From: Lichenicola sp965198655
GTDB lineage: Bacteria > Pseudomonadota > Alphaproteobacteria > Acetobacterales > Acetobacteraceae
Length of the DNA stretch: 64,000 bases
Assembly: GCA_965198655.1 (NCBI GenBank)
Contig: OZ240668.1
Location: 1,984,001 to 2,048,000 of the forward strand
Direction: 5' to 3'
This document shows, one piece after another, positions 51,557 to 60,849 of the stretch. How positions within the stretch are numbered: the first letter of the stretch is position 1; each line of letters begins with the position of its first letter. A model generated the notes under the pieces. It had not been told where the DNA came from. It did no database searches and was given only the letters and a program-made list of their open reading frames with translations. The translations under genes were made by a program, and so were the position numbers.

Positions 51557-53122
51557 TCAGGCGCCGGCGCGCGGCGGGGTCGCTAGGTGGGTGGCCAGCA
51601 CGCTGTCGGTCTGCCGGTCCACCTCCAGCAGCCGCACCTCGTAGCCCCACAAATCGGCCAGATGGCGCAGCGAGGCCCGTGCATCCTTCTCGTCCAGCAG
51701 ATGGCCGGGGCTGGTGCGGTGCTGAAGCCTGAGACAGCGGTCGCCGGAAAGGTCGACGTCGACGATCTCGATGTCGACGTAGAAGTTGCCGGGATCGTAG
51801 GACCTGGCGACGCTGCGCCGTATGTCGCGATAGCCCTGGGCGTCGTGGATCGCGTCCACCAGCAGATACGGCTTCTCGGTGTCGTCGCGAAGCCGGAACA
51901 GCTTGAACTGCCGGATCACCGCCGGCGACAGGAACTGCTGGATGAAGCTCTCGTCGCGGTATTCGGCCCAGGCGTGATGCAGCGTGCCCAGCGAGTCGCC
52001 GTTGCCGGCGATATCCGGGAACCAGGCGCGGTCCTCCTCGGTCGGCGCGTCGCAGATACGGGCGATGTCGGTCATCATCGCGTAGCCGAGCGCGTACGGG
52101 TTGAAGTTCGGGCCGCCGCCGGTGTCGAAGCCCGGCTGGCTGATCACGTTGGTGGTGGAGTGGATGGTCTCCATGAACGCCGCGTCGTCGATCTGCCCGC
52201 GGGCGTGCAGCCGCGACATGATCTCGTAGTGGACCCAGGTGGCGCAGCCCTCGTTCATCATCTTAGCCTGGGGTTGCGGGTAGAAGTATTGCGCGATCAG
52301 CCGGACGATCCGGATCACCTCGCGCTCCCACGGTGCCAGCAGCGGCGCGTTCTTCTCCAGGAAGTAGAGCACGTTCTCCTCGGGCAGGCCGAGCCGGCGG
52401 CGGCGCTCGCCTGCCGTGTCAGGCCCCTTTTCCGCCTTGGTCCCTGGTACGGTACGCCATAAATCGTTGAACACGCTGGCCTCGTGCTGGCGCCGGTCGC
52501 GCTCGCGCTGCTGCTCGGCCTTGAGGTCCATCACCCGGGCGCCGCTATGCCGGTGCACGCCCTGGTTCTGCAGCGCGTGCGCCGCGTCGAGGATGCGCTC
52601 GACCGCCTGCGTGCCGTGCCGCTCCTCGCATTGCGCGATGTAGCCGCGGGCGAACTCAAGGTAGTCGAGGATGCCGGATGGCGCGGTCCACTCGCGGAAC
52701 AACCGGTTGTTCTTGAAGAAGTGGTTGTGGCCGAAGGCGGCGTGCGCGATCACCAGCGCCTGCATGGTGGCGCTGTTCTCCTCCATCAGGTAGCTGATGC
52801 ACGGATCGGAGTTGATCACCACCTCGTAGGCCAGCCCCATCAGGCCGCGGCGGTAGGCGTTCTCGTGGCCGACGAATCGCTTGCCGAACGACCAGTGCTT
52901 GTAGATCAGCGGCATGCCGTGGGATGTGTACACGTCGAGCATCTGCTCCGGCGTGATGACCTCGATGCGGTTCGGATACACGTCGAGCTTGAGCTCGTCG
53001 AGCGCGATGCGCTCGATCGCATCGTAGGATCGGCGCAGGATGTCGAAGTTCCACTCCGAGCCGCTATAGAGCAGCCCGGTCGGCGGGGCGGCGGCAGCGC
53101 CGATCGCGTCGAGCGGGCTCAT
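51557..53122 (-). CDS. SpoVR family protein
   Basis: A 521-residue member of the SpoVR/YcgB family. Recognisable are GSEWNFDILRRSYDAIERIA near the N-terminus, MPLIYKHWSFGKRFVGHENA, ALVIAHAAFGHNHFFKNN, and ARMMNEG-type AKMMNEGCATWVHYEIMSRL with a conserved His/Glu-rich core. In Bacillus SpoVR affects the spore cortex. In proteobacteria the role is unknown, but the gene is stress-induced together with the kinase. It starts 13 bases after the YeaH gene, third in the prkA-yeaH-spoVR operon. Confidence 0.94.
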   Translation of the reverse strand: MSPLDAIGAAAAPPTGLLYSGSEWNFDILRRSYDAIERIALDELKLDVYPNRIEVITPEQMLDVYTSHGMPLIYKHWSFGKRFVGHENAYRRGLMGLAYEVVINSDPCISYLMEENSATMQALVIAHAAFGHNHFFKNNRLFREWTAPSGILDYLEFARGYIAQCEERHGTQAVERILDAAHALQNQGVHRHSGARVMDLKAEQQRERDRRQHEASVFNDLWRTVPGTKAEKGPDTAGERRRRLGLPEENVLYFLEKNAPLLAPWEREVIRIVRLIAQYFYPQPQAKMMNEGCATWVHYEIMSRLHARGQIDDAAFMETIHSTTNVISQPGFDTGGGPNFNPYALGYAMMTDIARICDAPTEEDRAWFPDIAGNGDSLGTLHHAWAEYRDESFIQQFLSPAVIRQFKLFRLRDDTEKPYLLVDAIHDAQGYRDIRRSVARSYDPGNFYVDIEIVDVDLSGDRCLRLQHRTSPGHLLDEKDARASLRHLADLWGYEVRLLEVDRQTDSVLATHLATPPRAGA

Positions 53123-53135
53123 GGGCTCCCTCCCC

Positions 53136-54425
53136 TCAAGCGGTTTCAGGCTTCTTGGCGAACAGGTCGCGGAACACCGGGAAGATGTCGCGCTTGTCGC
53201 CGACCTGTCGCATCACCAACCGGTCGTTGTTGTCCGCGACGCCGCGATAGCCGCGCCACAGGTCGGTGTCGCCGCGTATCACGGCGCCGGACCCGATGAT
53301 CTCGATATAGGCGTAGTACTGCACCAAAGGCAGGATCTGCTCCCTGAGCAACGCGCAGGATTTCGGGGTGTCGCTGCCCGAGTTGTCGCCGTCCGAGGCC
53401 TGCGCCACGTAGATGTTCCAGGTGTCGGCCGGATAGCGCTCGGACTGCACGCGGAGCAGCTCGACCAGGGCGGACGAGACGATGGTGCCGCCGGTGCGCG
53501 GATCGTGGAAGAAGGTGTCCTCGTCGACCTCCTCGGCCACCTCCGAGTGCCGGATGAACACCAGGTCGACGCGCTTGTATCGGCGCTCCAGGAACACGTG
53601 CAGCAGCAGGAAGAACCGCTTGGCCAGGTCCTTCATCCGCTCGGTCATGGAGCCCGACACGTCCATCAGGCAGAACATGACCGCGCGCGTGGTCGGCTTC
53701 GGCGTCACGGTGTAGCGCCGGTAGCGCATGTCCACCGGGTCGATCCACGGCACCCGGTTCATGCGACGCAGCGCGATGACCAGCTCCGAACGCAGCGACT
53801 CCAGCATCTCCGGGTCGCCGCCGTCCCGCTCCAGGGCGGCGATGCGCAGCTCCAGCTCGGTGACCAGGTCGGGCTTGGGCCGGCGCAGCCCGATGCGGCG
53901 CGCCATCGAGTGCTTCATAGTGCGGCCAAGGTCGAGCTGCGACGGCGAGCCGTCGCTGCTGAGGCCGGTCCGGCTGATGGTGGTGGTGTCGGTGCTGGCG
54001 ATCTGCCGCTTCACCAGGTCGGGCAGCGCCAGGTCGTCGAAGAAGGCATCGAGGAACTCGTCGCGGCTCAGCACGAAGCGGAAGCTGTCCTCGCCGCCGC
54101 CGTCCTCACCGGCCTCCCCGGCACCGCCGCCGCCCCTGCCCTTGCCCGATGGCGGCCGTTGCAGGCGATCGCCGGGCGAGAACACCTTGTTGCCGGACAG
54201 CACGATGTCGCGCACGCCGGACGAGAACACCCGGTGCAGGCTCGGCTCGTGCAGGGCGTCCGACGGGATCGAGATCGCACGTTCCTGGCCGACCTCGCGC
54301 AGCTTGCCCGACGCCACCGCGTCCCGGGCGGCGCGCTGCACCGCCTCACGAGCCCGCACCAGAACGCGACGCCGGTTCTCCAGGTTCTTGCCATGCGGGT
54401 TGGGCCGGCGGTCGATGATGTCCAC
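53136..54425 (-). CDS. YeaH/YhbH family protein (DUF444)
   Basis: A 429-residue DUF444 protein. The N-terminus is MDIIDRRPNPHGKNLENRRR, as in E. coli YeaH. A Gly-rich patch follows near residue 90. A von Willebrand A-like domain has the MIDAS-type motif FCLMDVSGSMTERMKDLAKR and GGTIVSSALVELLRV. The C-terminus reads VQYYAYIEI as in the family. It is encoded between the kinase gene and spoVR, with gaps of 19 and 13 bases, and is thought to work with the PrkA-type kinase. Confidence 0.93.
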   Translation of the reverse strand: MDIIDRRPNPHGKNLENRRRVLVRAREAVQRAARDAVASGKLREVGQERAISIPSDALHEPSLHRVFSSGVRDIVLSGNKVFSPGDRLQRPPSGKGRGGGGAGEAGEDGGGEDSFRFVLSRDEFLDAFFDDLALPDLVKRQIASTDTTTISRTGLSSDGSPSQLDLGRTMKHSMARRIGLRRPKPDLVTELELRIAALERDGGDPEMLESLRSELVIALRRMNRVPWIDPVDMRYRRYTVTPKPTTRAVMFCLMDVSGSMTERMKDLAKRFFLLLHVFLERRYKRVDLVFIRHSEVAEEVDEDTFFHDPRTGGTIVSSALVELLRVQSERYPADTWNIYVAQASDGDNSGSDTPKSCALLREQILPLVQYYAYIEIIGSGAVIRGDTDLWRGYRGVADNNDRLVMRQVGDKRDIFPVFRDLFAKKPETA

Positions 54426-54444
54426 GCGTCAGGCCATCCCCTCG

Positions 54445-56391
54445 TCAGGCCGACTGCTTGACGCGCATATACCACTCGACCAGGCGGCGCACCTGCCGTT
54501 CTGTATAGCCGCGCGACACCATGCGTTCGACGAACTGGCCGTGCTTGGTCTCGGTGTCGCCGTCCTTCTTCGAGCCGAAGCTGATCACCGGTAGCAGGTC
54601 CTCCACCTGGCTGAACATCCGCTTCTCGATCACGTCGCGGATCTTCTCGTAGGAGTTCCAGGCCGGGTTGCGGCCGGCGTTGTTGGCGCGCGAGCGCAGC
54701 GAGAACTTAACCACCTCGTTGCGGAAGTCCTTCGGGTTGGCGATCCCGGCCGGCTTCTCGATCTTGGTCAGCTCGGCGTTCAGCAGGTCGCGGCTCATCA
54801 TCTGGCCGGTATCGGGGTCCTTGAAGTCCTGGTCCTCGATCCAGGCGTCGGCATAGTCGAGGTAGCGGTCGAACAGGTTCTGGCCGTAGTCGTGGTAGCT
54901 TTCGAGATAGGCCTTCTGGATCTCGTTGCCGACGAACTCGGCGTAGCGGCTGGCCAGCTCCGACTTCAGCACCGCGAGGTAGCCGGCCTCGACCTCGGCT
55001 GGGAACTGCTCGCGCCGCACCGCCTGCTCCAGCACGTACATCAGATGCACCGGGTCGGCCGCGATCTCGCTGGAGTCGTGGTTGAAGGTGGCCGACAGCA
55101 CCTTGAACGCGAACCGGGTCGACACGCCGTCCATGCCCTCGTCGACGCCGGCGGCATCGCGATATTCCTGCATGGTCTTGGCCTTGGGATCGGTCTCGCG
55201 GATGTTCTCGCCGTCATAAACGCGCATCTTGGCGAACTGCGACGAGTTCGGATGCGGCTTCAAGCGCGACAGCACGGTGAAGCGGGCCAGCATCTCGAAG
55301 GTGTTGGGCGCGCAGGGGGCGTCGCCCAGCGCGGAGGAGCGAATCAGCTTCTCGTAGATGCGAGTTTCCTCGGTGGCGCGCAGGCAGTACGGCACCTTGA
55401 TCACGCAGACGCGGTCGAGGAAGGCCTCGTTGGTGCGGTTGTTGCGGAAGGTCTGCCATTCCGCCTCGTTGGAGTGGGCCAGGATCATGCCGGTGAACGG
55501 GATCGAGCCGATGTTCTCGGTGCCGACATAGTTGCCCTCCTGCGTCGCAGTCAGCAGCGGGTGGAGCATCTTGATCGGCGCCTTGAACATCTCGACGAAC
55601 TCGAGCAGCCCCTGGTTGGCGCGGTTGAGGCCGCCGGAGAAGCCGTAGGCGTCGGGATCGTTCTGGCTATGGGTTTCAAGCTGCCGGATGTCGACCTTGC
55701 CAACGAGGGCCGACACGTCCTGGTTGTTGTCGTCGCCCGGCTCGGTCTTGGCGATGCCGATCTGGCGCAGCTTGGACGGATGCAGCTTGACCACACGGAA
55801 GCGCGACAGGTCACCGTCGAACTCCTCCAGCCGCTTCAGCGCCCAGGGGCTCGCGATCCCGGTCAGCACCCGGCGCGGGATGTTGTAGCGGGCAAGGAGG
55901 CTCGGCCCCATGCGCTCCACGTCGAACAGGCCGAGCGGAGACTCGAACACCGGGCTCATCTGCTTGCCGGCCTTGAGCACATAGATCGGCTCGCGCTCCA
56001 TCAACGTCTTGAGCCGCTCGCCGAGCGAGGACTTGCCGCCGCCGACCGGCCCCAGCAGGTAGAGGATCTGCTTGCGCTCCTCCAACCCTTGGGCTGCGTG
56101 GCGGAAGAAGCCGACGATCCGCTCGATCGTCTCCTCCATGCCGTGGAAGTCGGAGAACGCCGGATAGGTTCGTATGGTGCGGTTCATGAACACGCGGGCG
56201 AGGCGCGTGTCCTTCGAGGTGTCGATCGGCACCGGCTCGCCGATCGCCTTGAGCATCCGTTCGGAGGCGCTCGCATAGCAGGACGGGTCGGCAGCACACA
56301 GGTCGAGATACTCGGCGAGGCTCATCTCGGTTTCGCGCCGCTCTTCGCGCATCGCGGTCGCAAGCGTGAAAACGTCGTCGAGTGGCGCCAT
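54445..56391 (-). CDS. prkA: PrkA/YeaG-type serine protein kinase (AAA+)
   Basis: A 648-residue protein of the PrkA family. The AAA domain has Walker A LLGPVGGGKSSLGERLKTLM near residue 112 and NRANQGLLEFVEMFKAPIKM around the Walker B region. A long C-terminal PrkA domain follows. In E. coli YeaG is induced by nitrogen starvation and general stress. I chose the ATG at 56391 (MAPLDDVFTLATAM); the frame extends upstream, but the protein family begins here. It is first of the three-gene stress operon. Confidence 0.94.
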   Translation of the reverse strand: MAPLDDVFTLATAMREERRETEMSLAEYLDLCAADPSCYASASERMLKAIGEPVPIDTSKDTRLARVFMNRTIRTYPAFSDFHGMEETIERIVGFFRHAAQGLEERKQILYLLGPVGGGKSSLGERLKTLMEREPIYVLKAGKQMSPVFESPLGLFDVERMGPSLLARYNIPRRVLTGIASPWALKRLEEFDGDLSRFRVVKLHPSKLRQIGIAKTEPGDDNNQDVSALVGKVDIRQLETHSQNDPDAYGFSGGLNRANQGLLEFVEMFKAPIKMLHPLLTATQEGNYVGTENIGSIPFTGMILAHSNEAEWQTFRNNRTNEAFLDRVCVIKVPYCLRATEETRIYEKLIRSSALGDAPCAPNTFEMLARFTVLSRLKPHPNSSQFAKMRVYDGENIRETDPKAKTMQEYRDAAGVDEGMDGVSTRFAFKVLSATFNHDSSEIAADPVHLMYVLEQAVRREQFPAEVEAGYLAVLKSELASRYAEFVGNEIQKAYLESYHDYGQNLFDRYLDYADAWIEDQDFKDPDTGQMMSRDLLNAELTKIEKPAGIANPKDFRNEVVKFSLRSRANNAGRNPAWNSYEKIRDVIEKRMFSQVEDLLPVISFGSKKDGDTETKHGQFVERMVSRGYTERQVRRLVEWYMRVKQSA

Positions 56392-56738
56392 GCAGAGCTC
56401 TCCCCAAAGGCTGGGTGCCTCGCCTGACTCCGGAACAGCCACGCCCGGACCGGATCCATCCCGTCCTATGCCGTGATCTCCTGTCAGGTCCTCCTGAAGC
56501 GGAGGCCATAGCGGATAAGGGTCCGAATGCCGGAACCTTCCGTCCACGGTCGAGGCAACATTACTGATCCTGCGCAACGGAACCTTCGAACCGTCGCCAG
56601 GTGGAAGGCTATCGCCGCCCCAACGCGCGATTCAACTAAATTGAAGGCCACCTCATTCGGAGCGACCAGCAAGTGCAGGCACGACACAGGATGCTGTCCT
56701 TCCCGGACGAAGGGAGAGCATGATCAAACGATCATGTC
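56392..56738. other. divergence-free upstream region of the prkA operon
   Basis: About 350 bases between the prkA start and the end of the metallo-beta-lactamase gene, both on the minus strand. It must carry the prkA operon promoter. Two copies of GGAACCTTC lie at 56532 and 56579 (plus strand), and their complements face prkA. I could not match a full sigma-54, sigma-70 or EcfG promoter with confidence. No gene is seen. Confidence 0.4.
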
Positions 56739-57524
56739 TCAAGGCGACAGGATCATCCCGTCATGCGCAGCCTCGATGCCGGATGGCAGGTTGGCGCGCA
56801 GCCAGGCCCAGTCCATGTCGGTGCCCATGTGGGTCAGGACCGTGCGGCCGATCCCGAGCCGGTTCGCCCAGCGCATGACCAGGCCGAGATCGGCGTGCGC
56901 CGGATGGCGCGCGCGCTGGAAGCAGTCGACCAGCCAGATCCGGGTGCCGGCCAGGACCGACAGCGCCGCGTCGTCGAGTTCCATCACGTCGGTCGAATAG
57001 CTGAAGTCGCCGATGCGGAAGCCGAGCGTGGTGCCGCTGCCGTGCACCTGCTCGAACAACAGGAAATGGCTGCCGGCGATCTCGACCGTGGCGCCGGCGC
57101 GCACCGGGCGGGGCAGCATCACCGGCCGGTAGAAGCCGGGTGGCGACCAGGGGCGGAACGCGTAGCGGAAGCGGGACTCGATCTCCGCCAGCACCGGCTC
57201 GGTGCCGAACGCCTCGATTGGCCGGTCGATGACGCGGTTCAGGCTGCGCACCTCGTCCAGGCCGGCGACGTGGTCGGCATGGGCATGGGTATAGAAGACG
57301 GCGTCGATCCGCCCGATGCCGGTGGACAGGAGCTGGGTGCGCAGGTCGGGCGAGGTATCCACCAGCACCCGGTCGCCCTGCGCGCTCTCGACCACGATCG
57401 ACGAGCGGCTGCGCCGGTTGCGCGGCTCCCCCGGGTCGCATACGCCCCAGTCACCCCGCCCGTCCGGGCCGCCCAGCATCGGCACGCCGGCGGAGCCGCC
57501 GCAGCCCAGGATGACGACGCGCAT
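56739..57524 (-). CDS. metallo-beta-lactamase fold phosphodiesterase (PhnP-like)
   Basis: A 261-residue enzyme of the PhnP/RNase Z branch of the metallo-beta-lactamase fold. The N-terminus is VVILGCGGSAGVPMLGGPDG, the metal motif THAHADHVAGLDEVR gives His80, His82, Asp84 and His85, and late ligands lie in DFSYSTDVMEL and VLTHMGTDMDW. PhnP acts on cyclic phosphates. The gene often follows tatD in proteobacteria, where its substrate has not been fixed. It is the last gene of the metG-tatD operon, five bases after tatD. Confidence 0.88.
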   Translation of the reverse strand: MRVVILGCGGSAGVPMLGGPDGRGDWGVCDPGEPRNRRSRSSIVVESAQGDRVLVDTSPDLRTQLLSTGIGRIDAVFYTHAHADHVAGLDEVRSLNRVIDRPIEAFGTEPVLAEIESRFRYAFRPWSPPGFYRPVMLPRPVRAGATVEIAGSHFLLFEQVHGSGTTLGFRIGDFSYSTDVMELDDAALSVLAGTRIWLVDCFQRARHPAHADLGLVMRWANRLGIGRTVLTHMGTDMDWAWLRANLPSGIEAAHDGMILSP

Positions 57525-57529
57525 CGGTA

Positions 57530-58315
57530 CTAGGCCGCCTTGCTGAACAGGCGGTGGAAGTTCGCGGTGGTGAGGCTGCCGAGCGCTTCTTGGTCCAGGC
57601 CGCGCAGGCCGGCGAGCACGGACGCGGTGTGGGCGACGAAGGACGGCTCGTTGCGCTTGCCCCGCTTGGGCGCCGGCGCGAGGTAGGGCGCGTCGGTTTC
57701 CACCAGCAGGCGGTCGGACGGGATGCGGCTCGCGATCCCACGCAGCTCGTCGGACTTCGGAAAGGTCAGGATGCCGGAGAAGCTGACATAGCCGCCGAGG
57801 GAGAGCGCGGTTCGTGCCAGCGCCTCGCCGGAGCTGAAGCAGTGCAGCACGAAGCGGAATGGCCCACCCGCCTCGTGTTCCTCGGTCAGGATGGCCGCCA
57901 CGTCGTCGTCCGCGTTCCGCGCGTGAATGACCAGCGGCAGGTCGGCGATCCTGGCCGCGCGGAGATGCGCACGGAAGCTTGCCTGCTGCAGCGGGCGCAC
58001 CGCCGGCTCGCCGTGGAGGTAGTCGAGACCGGACTCGCCGATGCCGACGATCCCGGAAGCCGACGCCATGGCTGCCAATCGGTCCGGGTCGGGCACCGCC
58101 TCGTCGGCGACGTGGTCCGGATGGGTGCCGATCGTGCACCATATGGCGAGGTCCGGCCGGGCGTGGCGGGTCAGGCGGCGGTTCAACGGGGCCGCCGACA
58201 GACGGGTGCCGATCGTCACCATTCCGCCCAGGCCCGCGGCCCGTGCGCGATCGAGCAGCGCGCCCATCTCGTCGTCGGCGAAATGGTCGAGGTGGCAGTG
58301 GCTGTCGATCAGCAT
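57530..58315 (-). CDS. tatD: TatD family metal-dependent DNase/hydrolase
   Basis: A 261-residue TIM-barrel hydrolase. Metal-ligand signature LIDSHCHLDHF gives His6 and His8. GIGESGLDYLHGE, LPLVIHARNADDDVAAIL, VLHCFSSGEALARTAL and VETDAPYLAPAPKRGKRNEP are the other family blocks. TatD enzymes are 3'-5' exonucleases linked to oxidative DNA damage and D-aminoacyl-tRNA-type functions. It follows metG by three bases, the standard order. Confidence 0.94.
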   Translation of the reverse strand: MLIDSHCHLDHFADDEMGALLDRARAAGLGGMVTIGTRLSAAPLNRRLTRHARPDLAIWCTIGTHPDHVADEAVPDPDRLAAMASASGIVGIGESGLDYLHGEPAVRPLQQASFRAHLRAARIADLPLVIHARNADDDVAAILTEEHEAGGPFRFVLHCFSSGEALARTALSLGGYVSFSGILTFPKSDELRGIASRIPSDRLLVETDAPYLAPAPKRGKRNEPSFVAHTASVLAGLRGLDQEALGSLTTANFHRLFSKAA

Positions 58316-58318
58316 GGG

Positions 58319-59863
58319 TCAGGCCGGACCCGCGGCTGCGGCCTCGACGTATCTCGGGAAGATGCCCTCCGGTGTCGGCAGCGCCAAGCCCGGCTCCAGC
58401 GGAACGGCGAGCGCGGCCAAGGTGCGATCCGCGGCTGGAACGCCTAGCTGATCGAGCAGGCGGCCCATGCTGTCCGGCATGAACGGCTGCAGCACCGTGG
58501 CGATGGGCCGCATCACGTCGACCAGCACACGCAGCACCGCGCCCATGCGCCCGGGATCTGTCTTCCTCAGCGCCCACGGCGCCTGACGGTCGATGTAGGC
58601 GTTGCCCGCCCGCACCACCTTCCAGGTCTCCTCCAACGCCTCGTGCAGGACCTGCCGGCCGATCAGGCCGCGCAAGGTGCCGGCAAGCGCCTCCGCCTGG
58701 GCAAGCAGTGCCGCGTCCTCCGCGGTGGCATCCCCGCGCGGCGGCAGCCGGGCGTCGCAGTTGCGCGCGATCTGCGTCAGCGTCCGCTGCGCCAGGTTGC
58801 CGAGGTCGTTGGCGAGCTCGACGTTCAGGCGCGAGATCAGCGCGCGGCGGCTGAAGTCGCCGTCGCCGCCGAACGGCACCTCGCGCAGCAGGAAGTAGCG
58901 CACCGCGTCGACCCCGAACTCGGCGGCCAGGGCGCGCGGCTCGACCACGTTGCCGATCGACTTGCTCATCTTCTCGCCGTCCGCGGTCCACCACCCGTTG
59001 GCGAATACCCGTCGCGGCAGCGCGATGCCGGCGGCCATCAGGAAGGCGGGCCAGAATACGGCATGGAAGCGGATGATCTCCTTGCCGACCAGGTGCAGGT
59101 CGGCCGGCCAGAACCGCCACAACGGCCCTTGGTCGGGATAGCCAAGGGCTGTGATGTAGTTCACGAGCGCGTCCCACCACACGTAGATCACGTGGTCCGG
59201 ATCGTCCGGCACCGGCACGCCCCACCGGAAGCTGGTGCGGCTGATCGACAGGTCCTTCAGGCCCTGCCGGACGAAGCTCAGCACCTCGTTACGGCGTCCC
59301 GCCGGACCGATGAAGTCTGGGTTGGCCTCATAGAAGGCGAGCAACCGGTCCTGCCAGGCGGACAGGCGGAAGAAGTAGGAAGGCTCCGTAACCCACTCGA
59401 CCGGGGCGCCACTTGGCGCCACCCGGGTGCCGTCGGCGCGCAGCACCAGCTCGTCCTCGCCGTAGAAGCTCTCGTCGCGGGTCGCGTACCAGCCCTCATA
59501 GGCGCCGAGATAGATGTGCCCGTCCTGCCGCAGGCGCCGCCAAAGCGCTGCGCAAGCCCGGAGGTGTCGCGGCTCGGTGGTGCGGATGAAGTCGTCGAAC
59601 GATATGTTCATGGCCAGCGCCATGTCGCGGAAGTCGGCCGATACGCGGTCGACGAAGTCCTGCGGGTCGACGCCAGCGGCCAGGGCGGCCTGCTCGACCT
59701 TCTGGCCGTGCTCGTCGGTGCCGGTCAGGAAGAACACGTCATACCCGTCGAGCCGGTGCCAGCGCGCCAGGACGTCGGCGGCGACCGAGGTGTAGGCGTG
59801 GCCGATATGCGGCGCACCGTTCACGTAGTAGATCGGGGTGGTGATGGTGTAGCGCTGTGTCAT
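58319..59863 (-). CDS. metG: methionyl-tRNA synthetase
   Basis: Charges tRNA-Met. The 514-residue class I synthetase starts ITTPIYYVNGAPHIGHAYTS, with the HIGH motif. FFLTGTDEHGQKVEQAALAA, YVWWDALVNYITALGY and the KMSKS loop in DGEKMSKSIGNVVEP follow. No zinc-finger cysteine cluster is seen, consistent with the short form found in alphaproteobacteria. I chose the ATG at 59863, which overlaps the holB stop (ATGA). It is coupled to the replication genes upstream and tatD downstream. Confidence 0.97.
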   Translation of the reverse strand: MTQRYTITTPIYYVNGAPHIGHAYTSVAADVLARWHRLDGYDVFFLTGTDEHGQKVEQAALAAGVDPQDFVDRVSADFRDMALAMNISFDDFIRTTEPRHLRACAALWRRLRQDGHIYLGAYEGWYATRDESFYGEDELVLRADGTRVAPSGAPVEWVTEPSYFFRLSAWQDRLLAFYEANPDFIGPAGRRNEVLSFVRQGLKDLSISRTSFRWGVPVPDDPDHVIYVWWDALVNYITALGYPDQGPLWRFWPADLHLVGKEIIRFHAVFWPAFLMAAGIALPRRVFANGWWTADGEKMSKSIGNVVEPRALAAEFGVDAVRYFLLREVPFGGDGDFSRRALISRLNVELANDLGNLAQRTLTQIARNCDARLPPRGDATAEDAALLAQAEALAGTLRGLIGRQVLHEALEETWKVVRAGNAYIDRQAPWALRKTDPGRMGAVLRVLVDVMRPIATVLQPFMPDSMGRLLDQLGVPAADRTLAALAVPLEPGLALPTPEGIFPRYVEAAAAGPA

Positions 59864-60849
59864 CGCTCGCTCAGCAGGCTCAGGCTCGACAGCAGCGCCT
59901 GCCTCTTGTCCAGGTTGAACCGTTCCGTCTCGGCCCGCAGGCGATTGAGCCCCTGCCATACCGTCACCCAGCCGGTTCCGGATGCGGGTCCCGAGGCGCC
60001 GACGCGAGCGGTGTTCCGTACCCGCTCCGATATGGCATCCGCAAGCAGCGTCAGGAAGGTCGCAAAGCCCTGCTCCTTGCGCAGGATGCGGTCTGCCAGC
60101 TCATAATCGCCGACGCCGGGCCCACGGCCATCCAGCAGACTTTGTACCAGCTCCGCCATCGCAACGCCGTCCTCGGCGGCCAGGGCGACTGCCCGCCCCG
60201 GCGCGCCATGGGCGAGCTCCGCCAGGACGCCGCGGTTCGCCTCGTCTTCTTCCGGCAGCAGGCGCTCCAGAACAAGCATCATCTGCGGCAGGTCGAGCGG
60301 AGCCAGGCGCAGCATGCGACAGCGACTGCGTATGGTGGCGAGCAGCCGGCCTGGGCTGCTGCTGACCAGGACCAGCACGGCACGTGGCGGCGGCTCTTCC
60401 AGGATCTTGAGCAGCGCGTTGGCGGCATGTCGGTTCAGGAGGTCGGCGTCGTCGAGGATCACGACACGCCAGCCGCCTTCCGCGGCCGTGCGGCGGAGGA
60501 AGTCGCCGATCGGGCGCACGTCGTCGGCGACGATCTCCGTCCGATGACGCTGGCGCTTCTCGTCGAAGGAGCGACCGATCGCCAGCAGGTCGGCATGGGT
60601 GCCGGCAGCTACCCGCCGGGACACCGGGTCGGTGTCGGCGACCGCAAGGCCGGTTCCCGGACAGCCCGCGAGCAGCCAGCGGGCGAAGCGGAACGCCAGG
60701 GTCGCCTTGCCGATCCCCTGGGGACCGGCGATCAGCCAGGCGTGGTGCAGCCGGTGGACCTTGGCTTCGGCAAACAGCATCGCCTCGGCCGCTTCGTGTC
60801 CCACCAGCCATCCCCGCCCTCCGAGGTGGCGATGACCGTCATCCGGCAA
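59860..60849 (-). CDS. holB: DNA polymerase III delta prime subunit HolB
   Basis: Clamp-loader subunit. The 329-residue frame has VGHEAAEAMLF, HHAWLIAGPQGIGKATLAFR (P-loop), VVILDDADLLNRHAANALLK and the sensor region LLATIRSRCRMLRLAPLD. I chose the TTG at 60849, which overlaps the tmk stop by 11 bases, because family members usually have about ten residues before the LVGHE block. A GTG at 60804 is the other option. It sits between tmk and metG, the usual order. Confidence 0.92.
   Translation of the reverse strand: MPDDGHRHLGGRGWLVGHEAAEAMLFAEAKVHRLHHAWLIAGPQGIGKATLAFRFARWLLAGCPGTGLAVADTDPVSRRVAAGTHADLLAIGRSFDEKRQRHRTEIVADDVRPIGDFLRRTAAEGGWRVVILDDADLLNRHAANALLKILEEPPPRAVLVLVSSSPGRLLATIRSRCRMLRLAPLDLPQMMLVLERLLPEEDEANRGVLAELAHGAPGRAVALAAEDGVAMAELVQSLLDGRGPGVGDYELADRILRKEQGFATFLTLLADAISERVRNTARVGASGPASGTGWVTVWQGLNRLRAETERFNLDKRQALLSSLSLLSER

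Noticed and set aside
56520..56600. GGAAC motifs upstream of prkA as EcfG promoters
   Set aside because: They lie on the wrong strand for prkA and lack a matching -10 element at the right distance.
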